In this document: one piece after another, positions 1 to 9,579 of the stretch
Numbering within the stretch: the stretch's first letter is position 1
Layout: each line of letters opens with the position of its first letter
Source: Candidatus Bathyarchaeota archaeon
GTDB lineage: Archaea; Thermoproteota; Bathyarchaeia; 40CM-2-53-6
DNA: 60,123 nucleotides
Assembly: GCA_005881695.1 (NCBI GenBank)
Contig: VBBT01000107.1
Coordinates: forward strand, 1-60,123
Reading direction: 5' to 3'
Notes under the pieces: generated by a model
What the model was told of the DNA's origin: nothing
The model's database searches: none
What the model saw: only the letters and a program-made list of their open reading frames with translations
Position numbers and translations under genes: made by a program

Positions 1-920
1 CTAGAGCGGCTTCTCTAGATCGAGCCACAGACTCCCTTACTAGTCCATCAACATCCAACGAATCATTGCGAAGGACGAACAGTGTCAGAAGGTCGACGCT
101 CTCAAGGAAACGTTTCTGGTAATCCTTGAGTGATTGGCGTGGCAAGAGAGAGGCTGGGGAAACATCTCCTAGCAATAGGCCTACGCACTGACGCAAGAAG
201 AGTCTGGGTGGACATTCCGACAATCTATTCCAAACCAAGAATTTAGAGATATGGACTGGGTTAAGTAGACGAACAAGCCGCACCCATTGGCGTATGCCTT
301 TTTCTCCGGTGGTCCGTAGGCTAAAGCCCGTTGTTGGATGATCTCTGCTCATTGAGTGACTTACTGAAATTTCATCTGCCGTCGCGTCAAGCTCCCGCGC
401 CAGCTTCCAACTCGACGTCGTGATACGAACACATGGGCTGTTTCCGCAAACGAACGAACCGTCGGCGTATTGGAAGCCTTCGAGGAACCGAAGAACGGAA
501 TCTCGTCCTCTAGTCTTGATAAAAGATGGTATCGAAACGCTCCTGGAGCGCTCCCCAGTCGACAAACCAAGCGTTCGGCACTTGAAGAGAAGTACAGCCC
601 GGGAATTCAAATACACGCAGATACCGTTCCTTCGAGGTGAAGACCTACGGAATCTGGGACTAATTCCATAAACATTCGATAGGTGGGGGATATAGAACGA
701 ATCTCCCCCCGAACCACTCGTCTGGGTAGCGCTGGGATATGCTATAAATGTACGATGAGTGTCGCATCCCGGGCTTGAAGACAATATGCGCTCCATCACC
801 CAAATCGATTCCTGTTTCCAAACAGAGATCATCATCAATGGTGAGTGGGAGACGAGTCCCTCGATGCTTGTCTGAATTACTGAGAAACGAACCGGGGGAA
901 GGCTGGCTAATTTCGACCAT
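1..920 (-). pseudogene. LAGLIDADG-type homing endonuclease-like protein, frameshifted and truncated by window edge
   Basis: Minus ORF 660..920 carries LPLTIDDDLCLETGIDLGDGAHIVF (first LAGLIDADG-like motif). A second minus frame, open from about 690 to position 1, reads NVYGISPRFRRSSPRRNGICVYLNSRAVLLFKCRTLGLSTGERSRSVSIPSFIKTRGRDSVLRFLEGFQYADGSFVCGNSPCVRITTSSWKLARELD...LRTTGEKGIRQWVRLVRLLNPVHISKFLVWNRL, with FLEGFQYADGSF as the second motif. The frames join near 665-700. Confidence 0.65.
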
Positions 921-1193
921 ACTAGATGAGATCTCTGCGGGAGCCCTTCATAATCGAATAGAGCCAACCGAAAGTAACGCCATTATCACCGAGACTACCC
1001 TAAGGACAGGAGAGTGAGTTGCCCGGGCTCGGCGGGCCTCGGCAAGCACGACGCTTTTCTAGAGCAGAATTAAGCTTTCTAGATGGCGAGCGAGAGATTC
1101 GGGTATGAACGCAACAAAGCATGTCCGAGGTATCAAAAGGTCTTAACCGCTCACTCCGTCGACCCTGCTGAACCATAGAAACGTGTCCACCCG

Positions 1194-2495
1194 TTGACTG
1201 TTGAGTCTCAAGCGCAAGGCCCCGGCCAGAGTTCCGGTTGGCTGGCGAAGCTAGGAACATTATCTATTCTGTACCTGGCAGTCTTTCTAACTCGGATAGG
1301 GTTTGGTGTCATCTTGATCCTCTTCCCTCTCTATCTTCCGATACCAAAAACTGAATCTGCGCTCGCAGCCGGCGTAACTGCAATCTATCCAATTGTCGAG
1401 GGGTTTTCAGCTCTACCAGTTGGCGCTTATGTGGATCGCCGTGGGCGAAGAAAGGTGTTCGTAGCGGGGCTGGGGCTTATTGCAATCCTGAGCCTACTGA
1501 TCGGACTATCTAACAACCTTCTACTGGTCGGCGGTGCCCACGGCCTAGAAGGTTTGGCGGCGGCTATGGTAACAGTTGCTTCCCTGACAATGATTACAGA
1601 CCTGACCGTTGTAACGAACCGCGGCGTTGGGATGGGTGGATTTGATCTTGCTAACCTAGGAGGCTATGGAGTCGGCATAGTTCTCGGGGTTGCGTTCAGC
1701 AGCGTCTTCGCCGCGGACCTCGGCGCGAGCTTCCTAGTCGTCTCTGCCATCCTCGGTGTCTCTGCTGTTGCCGTATATTTCATCCTTCGAGAACCGGTGC
1801 ACATCACTCAAGCACGAAGAAGTCTGAAGGAAATGTATTCTAGCCTCACAAGCGATGTGGCGGCCATACTTCCGGTATGGTTCGCTCTCACGGTGGTACT
1901 CGGGTTCTACATCTTCTTGCCTAGGCTTGCCGCGAGGATGGGAAAGACCGATCTTTCCCAGGCTGCACTTCCCATCCTTCTCGGGCTGGCGCTGCTTGGC
2001 GCCGGAGCTCTCTTGTTCGGGCGGTTGTCCGACAAAATCGGCCGAACCAAGACAATGGCTGTTGGAGCCTTAGGTGAGATAGGGTTCCTTCTAGTTCTTC
2101 CAGAGGTTTTCGGGCCACTGATCAGCATTCCTCCCGGCACACCTTGGATCGACTCCTACAACATGGTCGGACCCATCATCATTGTTGCAGGGTCTCTGTT
2201 CTTTCTCGGGTCAGCACTGGTCCCCTCTATCCTGGCGTTCATCGGTGACAAGGCAGCCAAGGAATTTCGGGGCTCAGCTATGGGATTGTACAGTCTTATG
2301 CTAAGCGCAGGAATAGCCGCCGGCCTCGTACTGGCTGGAATAGCCGACGACCTAGGTGGTGTCCAGGCGGTCTTCTACTCTGCAGCCATTATTTTCTCAG
2401 GCCTGAGCCTGACTAGCGGATACCTCCTATACCGCAACAAGCAATTCGAGAACTCAGCTAGTTTCGTTAGCAAAGCTCCCAACGGTTCAGCCTAG
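1194..2495 (+). CDS. MFS transporter
   Basis: 433 aa, about 12 hydrophobic segments, MFS-like loop VGAYVDRRGRRK and second-half FGRLSDKIGRTK; TTG start. Confidence 0.85.
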   Translation: MTVESQAQGPGQSSGWLAKLGTLSILYLAVFLTRIGFGVILILFPLYLPIPKTESALAAGVTAIYPIVEGFSALPVGAYVDRRGRRKVFVAGLGLIAILSLLIGLSNNLLLVGGAHGLEGLAAAMVTVASLTMITDLTVVTNRGVGMGGFDLANLGGYGVGIVLGVAFSSVFAADLGASFLVVSAILGVSAVAVYFILREPVHITQARRSLKEMYSSLTSDVAAILPVWFALTVVLGFYIFLPRLAARMGKTDLSQAALPILLGLALLGAGALLFGRLSDKIGRTKTMAVGALGEIGFLLVLPEVFGPLISIPPGTPWIDSYNMVGPIIIVAGSLFFLGSALVPSILAFIGDKAAKEFRGSAMGLYSLMLSAGIAAGLVLAGIADDLGGVQAVFYSAAIIFSGLSLTSGYLLYRNKQFENSASFVSKAPNGSA

Positions 2496-2560
2496 GCTGT
2501 TCCCCGGCGGAATCTCGTAAGAGATAAGTCTCCTAGTTTCTAACTGCATTACGATCTTTC

Positions 2561-3307
2561 TTGACAGAGTATTCCGTCCACACTACTCGTGTGGCAAAGA
2601 AGTTCGAATGGTTTGGAATGACGGTAGTCAAACGTTATTTGACGAGGGACAAAGATAGCAGGGATCTTCGGGACGTTCATTCCAATCCGGAGTTTTACCA
2701 TAAGGGCATCGATCTTATTCTCAATCTGCCCAACGTCCAGAAGAGGACAATCGATCTAAAGGTCGACTCATACATCGGGTCTGATCCATCGCGCAAGATA
2801 CGAGGCTTATGCAATCCAGACAGTGGTTTCATTCTACTGGAAACAATCAGCCAACTCCAATATGATAGGTCAAGAAAGATTTCACCAAATGGTACTCTGC
2901 TCGTTAGCCAAAAGGCAGATGTCCCTGGTTGGTTCTTTACAAGCTCTGCCGATGAGGTCTATTACTACTTCCTGGCCCTGCTTAACACAGAAGATCAGCT
3001 AAACCCACTCTACGCGGAATACGTGGAACTTGCAAAGGGCAATCAACCAACTGATGAAGTTGAAAATCGTCTATTGCGAGAACTGCGCGTAGATAGGGAC
3101 TTGTTAGTGAGTTTTTCCCTATCAGAAGCGAGAGCCTGGTATGATACCGCTCCTGAGACAGTGTTTCATGGATACGCTCCCGCTCCTAACCCGAGTTATC
3201 TTACCCTGAGTAAGCGAGTTAAGCGTGATCTATTCATATCAAACGGAATTGGGAAGAGCCATGGTTCTATCTACTCCTTGGTCAAACCGAAATCGGTTTC
3301 CCGGTAG
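2561..3307 (+). CDS. Putative PD-(D/E)XK-type (restriction) endonuclease
   Basis: KGIDLILNLPNVQKRTIDLKVDSYIG resembles a D...(D/E)xK core; SADEVYYYFLAL; convergent with an adjacent DNA methyltransferase. Confidence 0.5.
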   Translation: MTEYSVHTTRVAKKFEWFGMTVVKRYLTRDKDSRDLRDVHSNPEFYHKGIDLILNLPNVQKRTIDLKVDSYIGSDPSRKIRGLCNPDSGFILLETISQLQYDRSRKISPNGTLLVSQKADVPGWFFTSSADEVYYYFLALLNTEDQLNPLYAEYVELAKGNQPTDEVENRLLRELRVDRDLLVSFSLSEARAWYDTAPETVFHGYAPAPNPSYLTLSKRVKRDLFISNGIGKSHGSIYSLVKPKSVSR

Positions 3308-3334
3308 TCCAAACGCGCAATCCTTTTCATCCAG

Positions 3335-4276
3335 TTACCACCATTTCTTACTGTACTTTAGCGGTGTTGTTTTTTCATCGAGGGCTGGCTTTCTGAATAC
3401 GTATAGATGTTCGTGAGCGATCTTATAGAAATCGTAGCTATGTCCCCGCCATCTCTGGCGAGTTGTCATCGTCTTGTGTTGAAGCTTGATTATGTCCTCT
3501 TTGAGGATGAATCCCACGCTCAGAAACGCTTGCAAGACTCCCAGCGAGATAGGAATGTAATGTCTTCCCTTCCGCGTGTCTCCAATGAGAACTCCGCAGT
3601 ATCGATTGTTTTTCAAAACTCGGTATGATTCTGCCGCAACTTTCCTCATCGCATCAATATAGTCAGGGAGCTTCAGGCGCGAGAGGTCGTCCAATATCCG
3701 TTTTCCACTGTATGATATTATTCCAGCGTAGGGTGGATGAGTGGCAATAAGGTCGATAGTCTCTTCACCGATCAAATCCAAATTTCGCGCGTCGCCAACA
3801 TAGGTTCGAGTCTCTACGCGGCGCGGTCTATCAAGGGTGTTGTAGTCAAAACTCAACCTGTCTTGCGTCACCATGATGGCGTCTGGATTGACATCTACTC
3901 CGATTCCGTCGCGGCCTAAGAGTTTGCTCTCTACGAGAGTGGTTCCGCTTCCACACATCTGGTCAAGAACAAGCTCTCCAGGTTTGGAATATTTCGTGAT
4001 CAAGTTTCGTGGTATGTAAGGGCTCCAATTTCCCCGATAATTTCCAGAATGGGTCGCCCAGTCGCCTCGACTAGGGAAGCTCCACACAGTGAATTCTTCT
4101 GACTTGTAATCCTTCGGAGGCGCGAATTCCTTGATTCGCCACGGTCTACCTATCTCTACGTCAACATTTTCTATTTTCACATGTTGCTTCTCAGTGACGA
4201 ACCTACGGTAGTCCTCTTCGGTTACGAGCTGCATTCCCATCAGTTTTGGGGGATTCGCCATCTGTTGTACTTGCAA
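3335..4276 (-). CDS. DNA methyltransferase (N4/N6 amino-MTase family)
   Basis: LVLDQMCGSGTTLVESKLLGRDGIGVDVNPDA (FxGxG-like SAM motif) and THPPYAGIISYS (D/H-PPY catalytic motif). Confidence 0.85.
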   Translation of the reverse strand: MQVQQMANPPKLMGMQLVTEEDYRRFVTEKQHVKIENVDVEIGRPWRIKEFAPPKDYKSEEFTVWSFPSRGDWATHSGNYRGNWSPYIPRNLITKYSKPGELVLDQMCGSGTTLVESKLLGRDGIGVDVNPDAIMVTQDRLSFDYNTLDRPRRVETRTYVGDARNLDLIGEETIDLIATHPPYAGIISYSGKRILDDLSRLKLPDYIDAMRKVAAESYRVLKNNRYCGVLIGDTRKGRHYIPISLGVLQAFLSVGFILKEDIIKLQHKTMTTRQRWRGHSYDFYKIAHEHLYVFRKPALDEKTTPLKYSKKWW

Positions 4277-4349
4277 AATACCAGCCCTAGCCTATTTGTT
4301 GGGCTAGATTAAACTTGATCAGACCATAGGAGCGATACCGAGCTGCTCT

Positions 4350-4871
4350 TCACTGAATCGTTTTCTTGAGGCCGGGTATTACTTCTCCCGTGACCCACTG
4401 GACCCCAGCTCCAGACAGAACGTAGGACCCTTTCTCGGCAATCAGCTTGCCCTCACGTTTCAACTCGCTTGCTCGTGCCCTCACGACTGCGCCGCTGGTT
4501 GTTTTCCATGAGGATCCAAGGAGACTGCTTAGCTCGTCGTCTCCGAACGTCTTGGGATGGGTTGCGTAGAGTACGAGAGCGAGAGCTTCTTTTGCTGACA
4601 GGGAATCCGCTGGGACAGTGAGATAGGGTCGTCCCTCTCCGCTAAACTGTACTATTCCCTCTAGCAAGTCCGAGGGTTCAGAGGTTTCCTGGGCCTGGAC
4701 CAGGTCCGGTTTTGTCGATGCAATTCCATCTTTGAGTCGAAAGCTCTCTACGAGGTTCTCGAATTTGTCTCGGACGTATTCGAAGTCTCCTTCAAGCTCG
4801 ACTTCTTGGTCACGGGTCCTGATTCGGAACCTAAGCCGTTTCTCCTGGGACATGATTACACGTCTCAGCAC
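4350..4871 (-). CDS. Hypothetical protein, possible winged-helix C-terminus
   Basis: 173 aa ORF with charged N-terminal beta region and helical C-terminal half (SSLLGSSWKTTSGAVVRARASELKREGKLIAEKG). Confidence 0.55.
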   Translation of the reverse strand: MLRRVIMSQEKRLRFRIRTRDQEVELEGDFEYVRDKFENLVESFRLKDGIASTKPDLVQAQETSEPSDLLEGIVQFSGEGRPYLTVPADSLSAKEALALVLYATHPKTFGDDELSSLLGSSWKTTSGAVVRARASELKREGKLIAEKGSYVLSGAGVQWVTGEVIPGLKKTIQ

Positions 4872-4950
4872 GCATATAGCGGTCTATTTCGAGCTTTCCA
4901 ATTCGAAGACTGAGATGGGTGAAACTAAAGCTGGCAGAATGTAGAAATTC

Positions 4951-5103
4951 CTACACCCATTTGCCGAGAATCTTCTTGCACTCTGGACAGAGTCCATGCC
5001 TTGAAACCACCGTAACATTGCCACATCTCGCGCACCTTCGAGGGCCACCTGCTTTATTCCGGCGAGGCTTGTAGAATTTCCCTCTGAATCCCGGCGGTTT
5101 CAC
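4951..5103 (-). CDS. Small zinc-ribbon protein (50 aa), not in supplied ORF track
   Basis: Minus-strand GTG-start ORF: MKPPGFRGKFYKPRRNKAGGPRRCARCGNVTVVSRHGLCPECKKILGKWV*; CxxC...CxxC spacing. Confidence 0.65.
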   Translation of the reverse strand: MKPPGFRGKFYKPRRNKAGGPRRCARCGNVTVVSRHGLCPECKKILGKWV

Positions 5104-5191
5104 TGTTTTTCGTCTTGTTCGAGACAATTCGCAAGCCCCTCATGTGACTCATTTTCTGGGGTGGGATCGGGCTCTAAGATTTTTCGCTGGC

Positions 5192-6817
5192 CTAGCTTAT
5201 TTTCATCTTTCTTAGGAAGGCAGCCCAGCGGGCATCGGAGTAAAGGGCTCGCAACGTCAGATCCGATCTGATCGTGCAGAGTTCCGGATCGTGATTCTCG
5301 AAAGCTCGATCAAGCATCTCAAACGCCAAGTCGACGTTTCCCACGGCGCAATAGTATCTGGCGAAATCGACCGCGGTGATGTAGTCTCTCCCTGGTATCG
5401 TTGCAGTCTCTTGGAATATCCGTTTGGCCTTTTCGATATTGCCGGACCAGGCGTAGATCCAAGCCGTTCCCATCTTCAGTTTCTTGTGAAGAAGGGGTTG
5501 CATGGAGTCAACCTTCTCCAGTAGCTCTATCGCTTCTTGATACGAACCGCGCAGGACCGCTAGGAGTACTAGCCCTTCGAAGCCCCCGGGAAGGCTCGGG
5601 TCCAGCTCAAGTGCCCTCCTGATGTGTTTCTCGGCGAGGTCGAGATCTCCTAATGCCAAGTATGCGTCTCCCAGGTTAACGTTGATTACTGGTGAGAGAG
5701 GGTCTAGTTCCAGCGACTTTTGCGCCTCAGTGATTCCTTCTGGCACGCGTCCAAGCGTTGCTCGGAGGAGGATCGAGTACCATTGATGAGCTGTGGCGTA
5801 GTTCGGGTTGAGCTCAATCGCCTTCTGATATTCTCGTTCTGCCGCGGGCCAGTCCCAGTCTGCATCAGATTTTAGCAGCCCGAGTGACGCATGCGCTTCC
5901 GCCAGACTATCGTCTAGCTCCAGAGCTCTTGCGATTGCTCGCTTCGCTTTCGGATACCCCTCGCTCGCTGTCAGGTATGCGTTAATGACTAGCAGGGAGT
6001 AGCAGTCTGCAATCCCGATGTGAGGAAGAGGGAATGAGGGGTCTTTTTGGGCGGCGGCTCTGAAGTATTCTATCGCTTCAGCCATCGAGTCTTTCGTGCG
6101 CTTGTTCCAGAGAAATCTGCCCTTCAAGTAAAGTTCGTACGCTTCGATGTTCTTTGTTCCCTGTTTCTCAATGCTCCGCTTGTCTCCTGGCAAGAGCTCT
6201 ACTTGCAGAGATTCTACGACGTTGTGCGCTATCTCTTTCTGGACCGCGAATACGTTCTCGACCTTTCTCTCGTAGTCCTGGGACCAAACATGTTCGTCGT
6301 TCTGAACATCGATCAGCTTGACGGTAATCCGGAGCTCGTTTGCGGCTTTTCTTACGCTCCCTTCTAGAATACTGCCAACGTTCAGCTCCTTCGCTATCTC
6401 TTCCACGCTTTTGGCAGTCTGCTTGTAGCGCATGATGGAGGTTCTCGATATCACCTTTAATCGATGTATCTTTGAGAGAGTTGAGATCAACTCCTCGGTC
6501 ATGCCATCGGCAAAATACTCGTCCTTTGGATCAGGGCTAATATTTACAAAGGGTAGAATTGCAACTCGGTCCCTTCTTGTGGAGCGCTCGCCAACTCTCT
6601 CTTTCGCGGCATCGTCCTTCTGTTTAGGGCCCCTTAGCCATCGCTTGATTCCAAGGCCCTCTTCTACAGGTTTCAATGAACCAGCTTTCAAGATCATTCT
6701 CTTGGCTTTGACCATTTGGGCTTGATCCTGGATGTGCCCGGAAGTAGTAGAGGACGAGGCGGCCGCCATAGAGAAGCCTATGCTCCAGGAGGGCCTAAGA
6801 ATACTGACTGAACTCAA
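5192..6817 (-). CDS. TolB/FlgO-like N-domain + TPR repeat protein
   Basis: VAILPFVNISPDPKDEYFADGMTEELISTLSKI...ILEGSVRKAANELRITVKLIDVQNDEHVWSQDYER followed by several TPR units (ELNPNYATAHQWYSILL, LELDPLSPVINVNLGDAYLALGDLDLAEKHIRRALELDPS). Confidence 0.85.
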   Translation of the reverse strand: MSSVSILRPSWSIGFSMAAASSSTTSGHIQDQAQMVKAKRMILKAGSLKPVEEGLGIKRWLRGPKQKDDAAKERVGERSTRRDRVAILPFVNISPDPKDEYFADGMTEELISTLSKIHRLKVISRTSIMRYKQTAKSVEEIAKELNVGSILEGSVRKAANELRITVKLIDVQNDEHVWSQDYERKVENVFAVQKEIAHNVVESLQVELLPGDKRSIEKQGTKNIEAYELYLKGRFLWNKRTKDSMAEAIEYFRAAAQKDPSFPLPHIGIADCYSLLVINAYLTASEGYPKAKRAIARALELDDSLAEAHASLGLLKSDADWDWPAAEREYQKAIELNPNYATAHQWYSILLRATLGRVPEGITEAQKSLELDPLSPVINVNLGDAYLALGDLDLAEKHIRRALELDPSLPGGFEGLVLLAVLRGSYQEAIELLEKVDSMQPLLHKKLKMGTAWIYAWSGNIEKAKRIFQETATIPGRDYITAVDFARYYCAVGNVDLAFEMLDRAFENHDPELCTIRSDLTLRALYSDARWAAFLRKMKIS

Positions 6818-6819
6818 TC

Positions 6820-7413
6820 TTGGAGAGCTTTATGGTTATTAGGAATCGATGTTTTAGGCGGGTGATCATGAAGGCTAAGAGGGCTCGTGAAAATGTCGAG
6901 GACTACGAGCTGATTGGTTGGGGAAACAAGAGAGTTCGCCTTTCGAGTCTGTTTGGCGAGAAAGATGAGTTGATCCTAATCCACAACATGGGACGAGGAT
7001 GCCCCTACTGTACGATGTGGGCCGATGGTTTCAACGGGGTGCTACCACACCTCGAGGATAGAGCGGCTTTTGCCGTCGTTTCTCCAGACCCTCCTTCGGT
7101 CCAGCAGAAGTTCGCGACTGGCCGAGGTTGGAGGTTCCAAATGTTCTCCAGCAAAGAAACCCCGTTCTCTACGGACATGGGCTACGAGAAGAGAAACGGA
7201 ATGAAGGTCCCAGGAGTCTCGGTCTTCAAGCGCGACAAGAACGGCAAGATATTTCGCATCTCAAAGGATGTCTTCGGACCCGGCGATGATTACAATGTCG
7301 TCTGGCATTTCTTCGACCTCCTACCCGCGGTAGCAAGGGCTGGGAGCCACAGTTCACCTATCGATAGAAACGGTTCGATGTGTCCTGAGAATGGAAGGCT
7401 GACATCGGTTTAG
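6820..7413 (+). CDS. Thioredoxin-fold DUF899-like protein
   Basis: LFGEKDELILIHNMGRGCPYCTMWADGFNGVLPHLEDRAAFAVVSPDPP; CPYC motif. Confidence 0.75.
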   Translation: MESFMVIRNRCFRRVIMKAKRARENVEDYELIGWGNKRVRLSSLFGEKDELILIHNMGRGCPYCTMWADGFNGVLPHLEDRAAFAVVSPDPPSVQQKFATGRGWRFQMFSSKETPFSTDMGYEKRNGMKVPGVSVFKRDKNGKIFRISKDVFGPGDDYNVVWHFFDLLPAVARAGSHSSPIDRNGSMCPENGRLTSV

Positions 7414-7521
7414 CACGGCTAACGCTCGGGTCGATGAGAAAACTGGAACGGATATGGAAAGAAATATTGGAGGTTTGTAACTTCAGCAGTAATGCGCCGG
7501 TCGTATCTTCGTTAGCTGGCC

Positions 7522-8040
7522 TTAGAACTGGTCTCTGGTGACGGTTTGTTTGTGGGCGTTCGGGCCTTCCAGTGCGTGTACAACTGTCACCACAACTCTG
7601 ACGGTCGGTATGAGAGCCATTGCGAGGAAGATGAGTGGGTACGCCCATGGCGTGTTTGCGAAGAAGCCGCTGACTAGTGTCTTGCTGACGGTGTAAAGGA
7701 TGTACAGTGCCATGAGCTGGAAGATCCAAGCGAGAATGGGCGCGTATGCCCTGTAAGCCTTGTAAGTGTCTGAAACTGCGCTGGCCAGTTGGGTCCCATA
7801 TTTCAACACGACCGCGGCAACTACCAGCCCGACTGTGAAGAGTGTAAGGCTCACGACACTGTACGATGTTCCCGGCACTGTTTGGGTGATTCCTGGGAAG
7901 CCCAGGATGATGCTCTGGACCACGATGAGGACGATGATTCCCGCGAGCAGTCGTATGAGTGACGGCATTAAGGGCCGAAAGTCGCCAAACGAGTCATGAG
8001 TATTGGTTGGCATCTCAAGACCACTTTTTCCAAGAATCAA
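7522..8040 (-). CDS. Integral membrane protein
   Basis: 172 aa with four predicted hydrophobic segments. Confidence 0.6.
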   Translation of the reverse strand: MILGKSGLEMPTNTHDSFGDFRPLMPSLIRLLAGIIVLIVVQSIILGFPGITQTVPGTSYSVVSLTLFTVGLVVAAVVLKYGTQLASAVSDTYKAYRAYAPILAWIFQLMALYILYTVSKTLVSGFFANTPWAYPLIFLAMALIPTVRVVVTVVHALEGPNAHKQTVTRDQF

Positions 8041-8152
8041 CTAGCCCCGCCGCTGATTAGCCGGTGGCGGAACCCTTCGCTGACTCTCCGCGTTACACTC
8101 GATGCTTAGCCATGTCCCTTTGTCCCTATAGTGAGAAGGAGATGATTGCCCG

Positions 8153-8431
8153 ATGGCCGAACTGAAAGTCTACCTGTCTGGGGAACTTGACAAGAGATTC
8201 AGGATGCTGGCTATGGGCGTCTTTGGCTATGGTCGGGGTTCTCTAAGCGAAGCCGCTGTCGAAGCGCTCACGAAGTGGTGCGAGGAACATGAGGCTCACA
8301 TGCCGGACCCGGAACCGAAGCAAGAGACTTCACGCTCGAACTCGGACCCTGTCGCACGCGCTGAGGAGCGACCCGGAGTCGTCTCGCCCGGAAAGGGAGA
8401 AAGCCGTAGCTCCACTCTTTCAATTAGCTAA
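8153..8431 (+). CDS. Small ribbon-helix-helix-like protein
   Basis: MAELKVYLSGELDKRFRMLAMGVFGYGRGSLSEAAVEALTKWCEEHE. Confidence 0.5.
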   Translation: MAELKVYLSGELDKRFRMLAMGVFGYGRGSLSEAAVEALTKWCEEHEAHMPDPEPKQETSRSNSDPVARAEERPGVVSPGKGESRSSTLSIS

Positions 8432-8517
8432 AGGCCTATTCCCTGTCTTTTATCGTCTGAGACAGTCGAACCTGTTTCTCTGAAGGTTGGACGCGCACGC
8501 CTACTAAGATCGAGACA

Positions 8518-9282
8518 TTGGATTTTTCATCCCGAAGAAAGTGGCGAGCTTGGCTTGCAAAGAACCACCGAATTGACAAGGAAATCTGGCTAGTCTATGA
8601 CAAGATATTTTTCCAAACGCGGGCAATCTCATACAGAGATTTCATCAGCTACGCGGTCGAAGAAGCGATATGCTACGGCTGGATTGATAGTAGAGTCAAG
8701 CGAATCGGCGAAACAAAACTTGGAGTACGCTTTACCCCACGTAGGTCGAGAGGCAACTGGTCGAAGTACAACGGGGCTCGCGCGTTGAATCTACTTCACA
8801 AGGGCAAGATGACAAAGGCAGGCATAGATGCTCTCCCACCAGAATGGACAAACAAGAATGTGGACAGACACCAAACTCATAGAAGAGCGATCGCTGACTG
8901 TGTGGATGGAATTCTCGTGGAGAGCAGGAAGTTCCTAGTCGAGAAAAGGCGAGATGACGACGTTGCGGATCCGGGACTGATAGAGATCCCTGGCGGTCAT
9001 GTGGACCCCGGCGAGACCTTGGAGGATGCTTTGAGAAGAGAGATGAAAGAAGAACTCGGAATCAACGTCGAGAAGGCTAGACTCGTGCAGAAGAGCTTGT
9101 ACACAGCGACCAGTGGCGAGAGACAGAGAATTCACTATTTCCACGTGGAGAAGTGGAACGGTAGAATCCGGTCTACAGAGGCAGAACGGGTTTATTGGGA
9201 TTCTGAGGTTTCCAATCTCAGCATTATCCCAGACAGAAGAGCCGTTCAGAAAATCTTGAGGGTCCAACACCACAGAAAATAG
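8518..9282 (+). CDS. YdeI/OmpD-associated-like domain fused to Nudix hydrolase
   Basis: N-term WLVYDKI...ISYRDFISYAVEEAICYGWIDSRVKRIGETKLGVRFTPRRSRGNWSKYN; C-term Nudix box GGHVDPGETLEDALRREMKEELGI. Confidence 0.8.
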   Translation: MDFSSRRKWRAWLAKNHRIDKEIWLVYDKIFFQTRAISYRDFISYAVEEAICYGWIDSRVKRIGETKLGVRFTPRRSRGNWSKYNGARALNLLHKGKMTKAGIDALPPEWTNKNVDRHQTHRRAIADCVDGILVESRKFLVEKRRDDDVADPGLIEIPGGHVDPGETLEDALRREMKEELGINVEKARLVQKSLYTATSGERQRIHYFHVEKWNGRIRSTEAERVYWDSEVSNLSIIPDRRAVQKILRVQHHRK

Positions 9283-9579
9283 ATAGGAGGGCCTCTGCGA
9301 AGCCGGCCAGTCGCAGGCAGCGAGTCCAGACCTGAGAGCCACCGTGAGGCTCTGGAGTTTACGGAGGACAGCTGTTTAGAGGGGGGTACTGGGGAACTCT
9401 AGTTTTGAGGCTCAGTTAGTTTATGAGGCCCGAGTCCCGAAAATCCTCTTTCCCGACGTTCCCAGGGCAGCCAATGGTTAGAGGAGTTACGATATCTGCG
9501 AAGCCAGGTAAGGGCCGAAATTCGGTACTACATAGATGCTCACAAGGCTCAGAGATTCAAGGTTAGCCTCTTCGAGCTA

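Noticed and set aside
420-671. Plus-strand ORF with a FLRGEDLRNLGLIP end resembling a tRNA nucleotidyltransferase tail
   Set aside because: It is antisense to the far more convincing LAGLIDADG-like minus frame; the similarity is short.
748-1017. 89-aa plus ORF
   Set aside because: Largely antisense to the first half of the LAGLIDADG-like gene; no coherent protein pattern.
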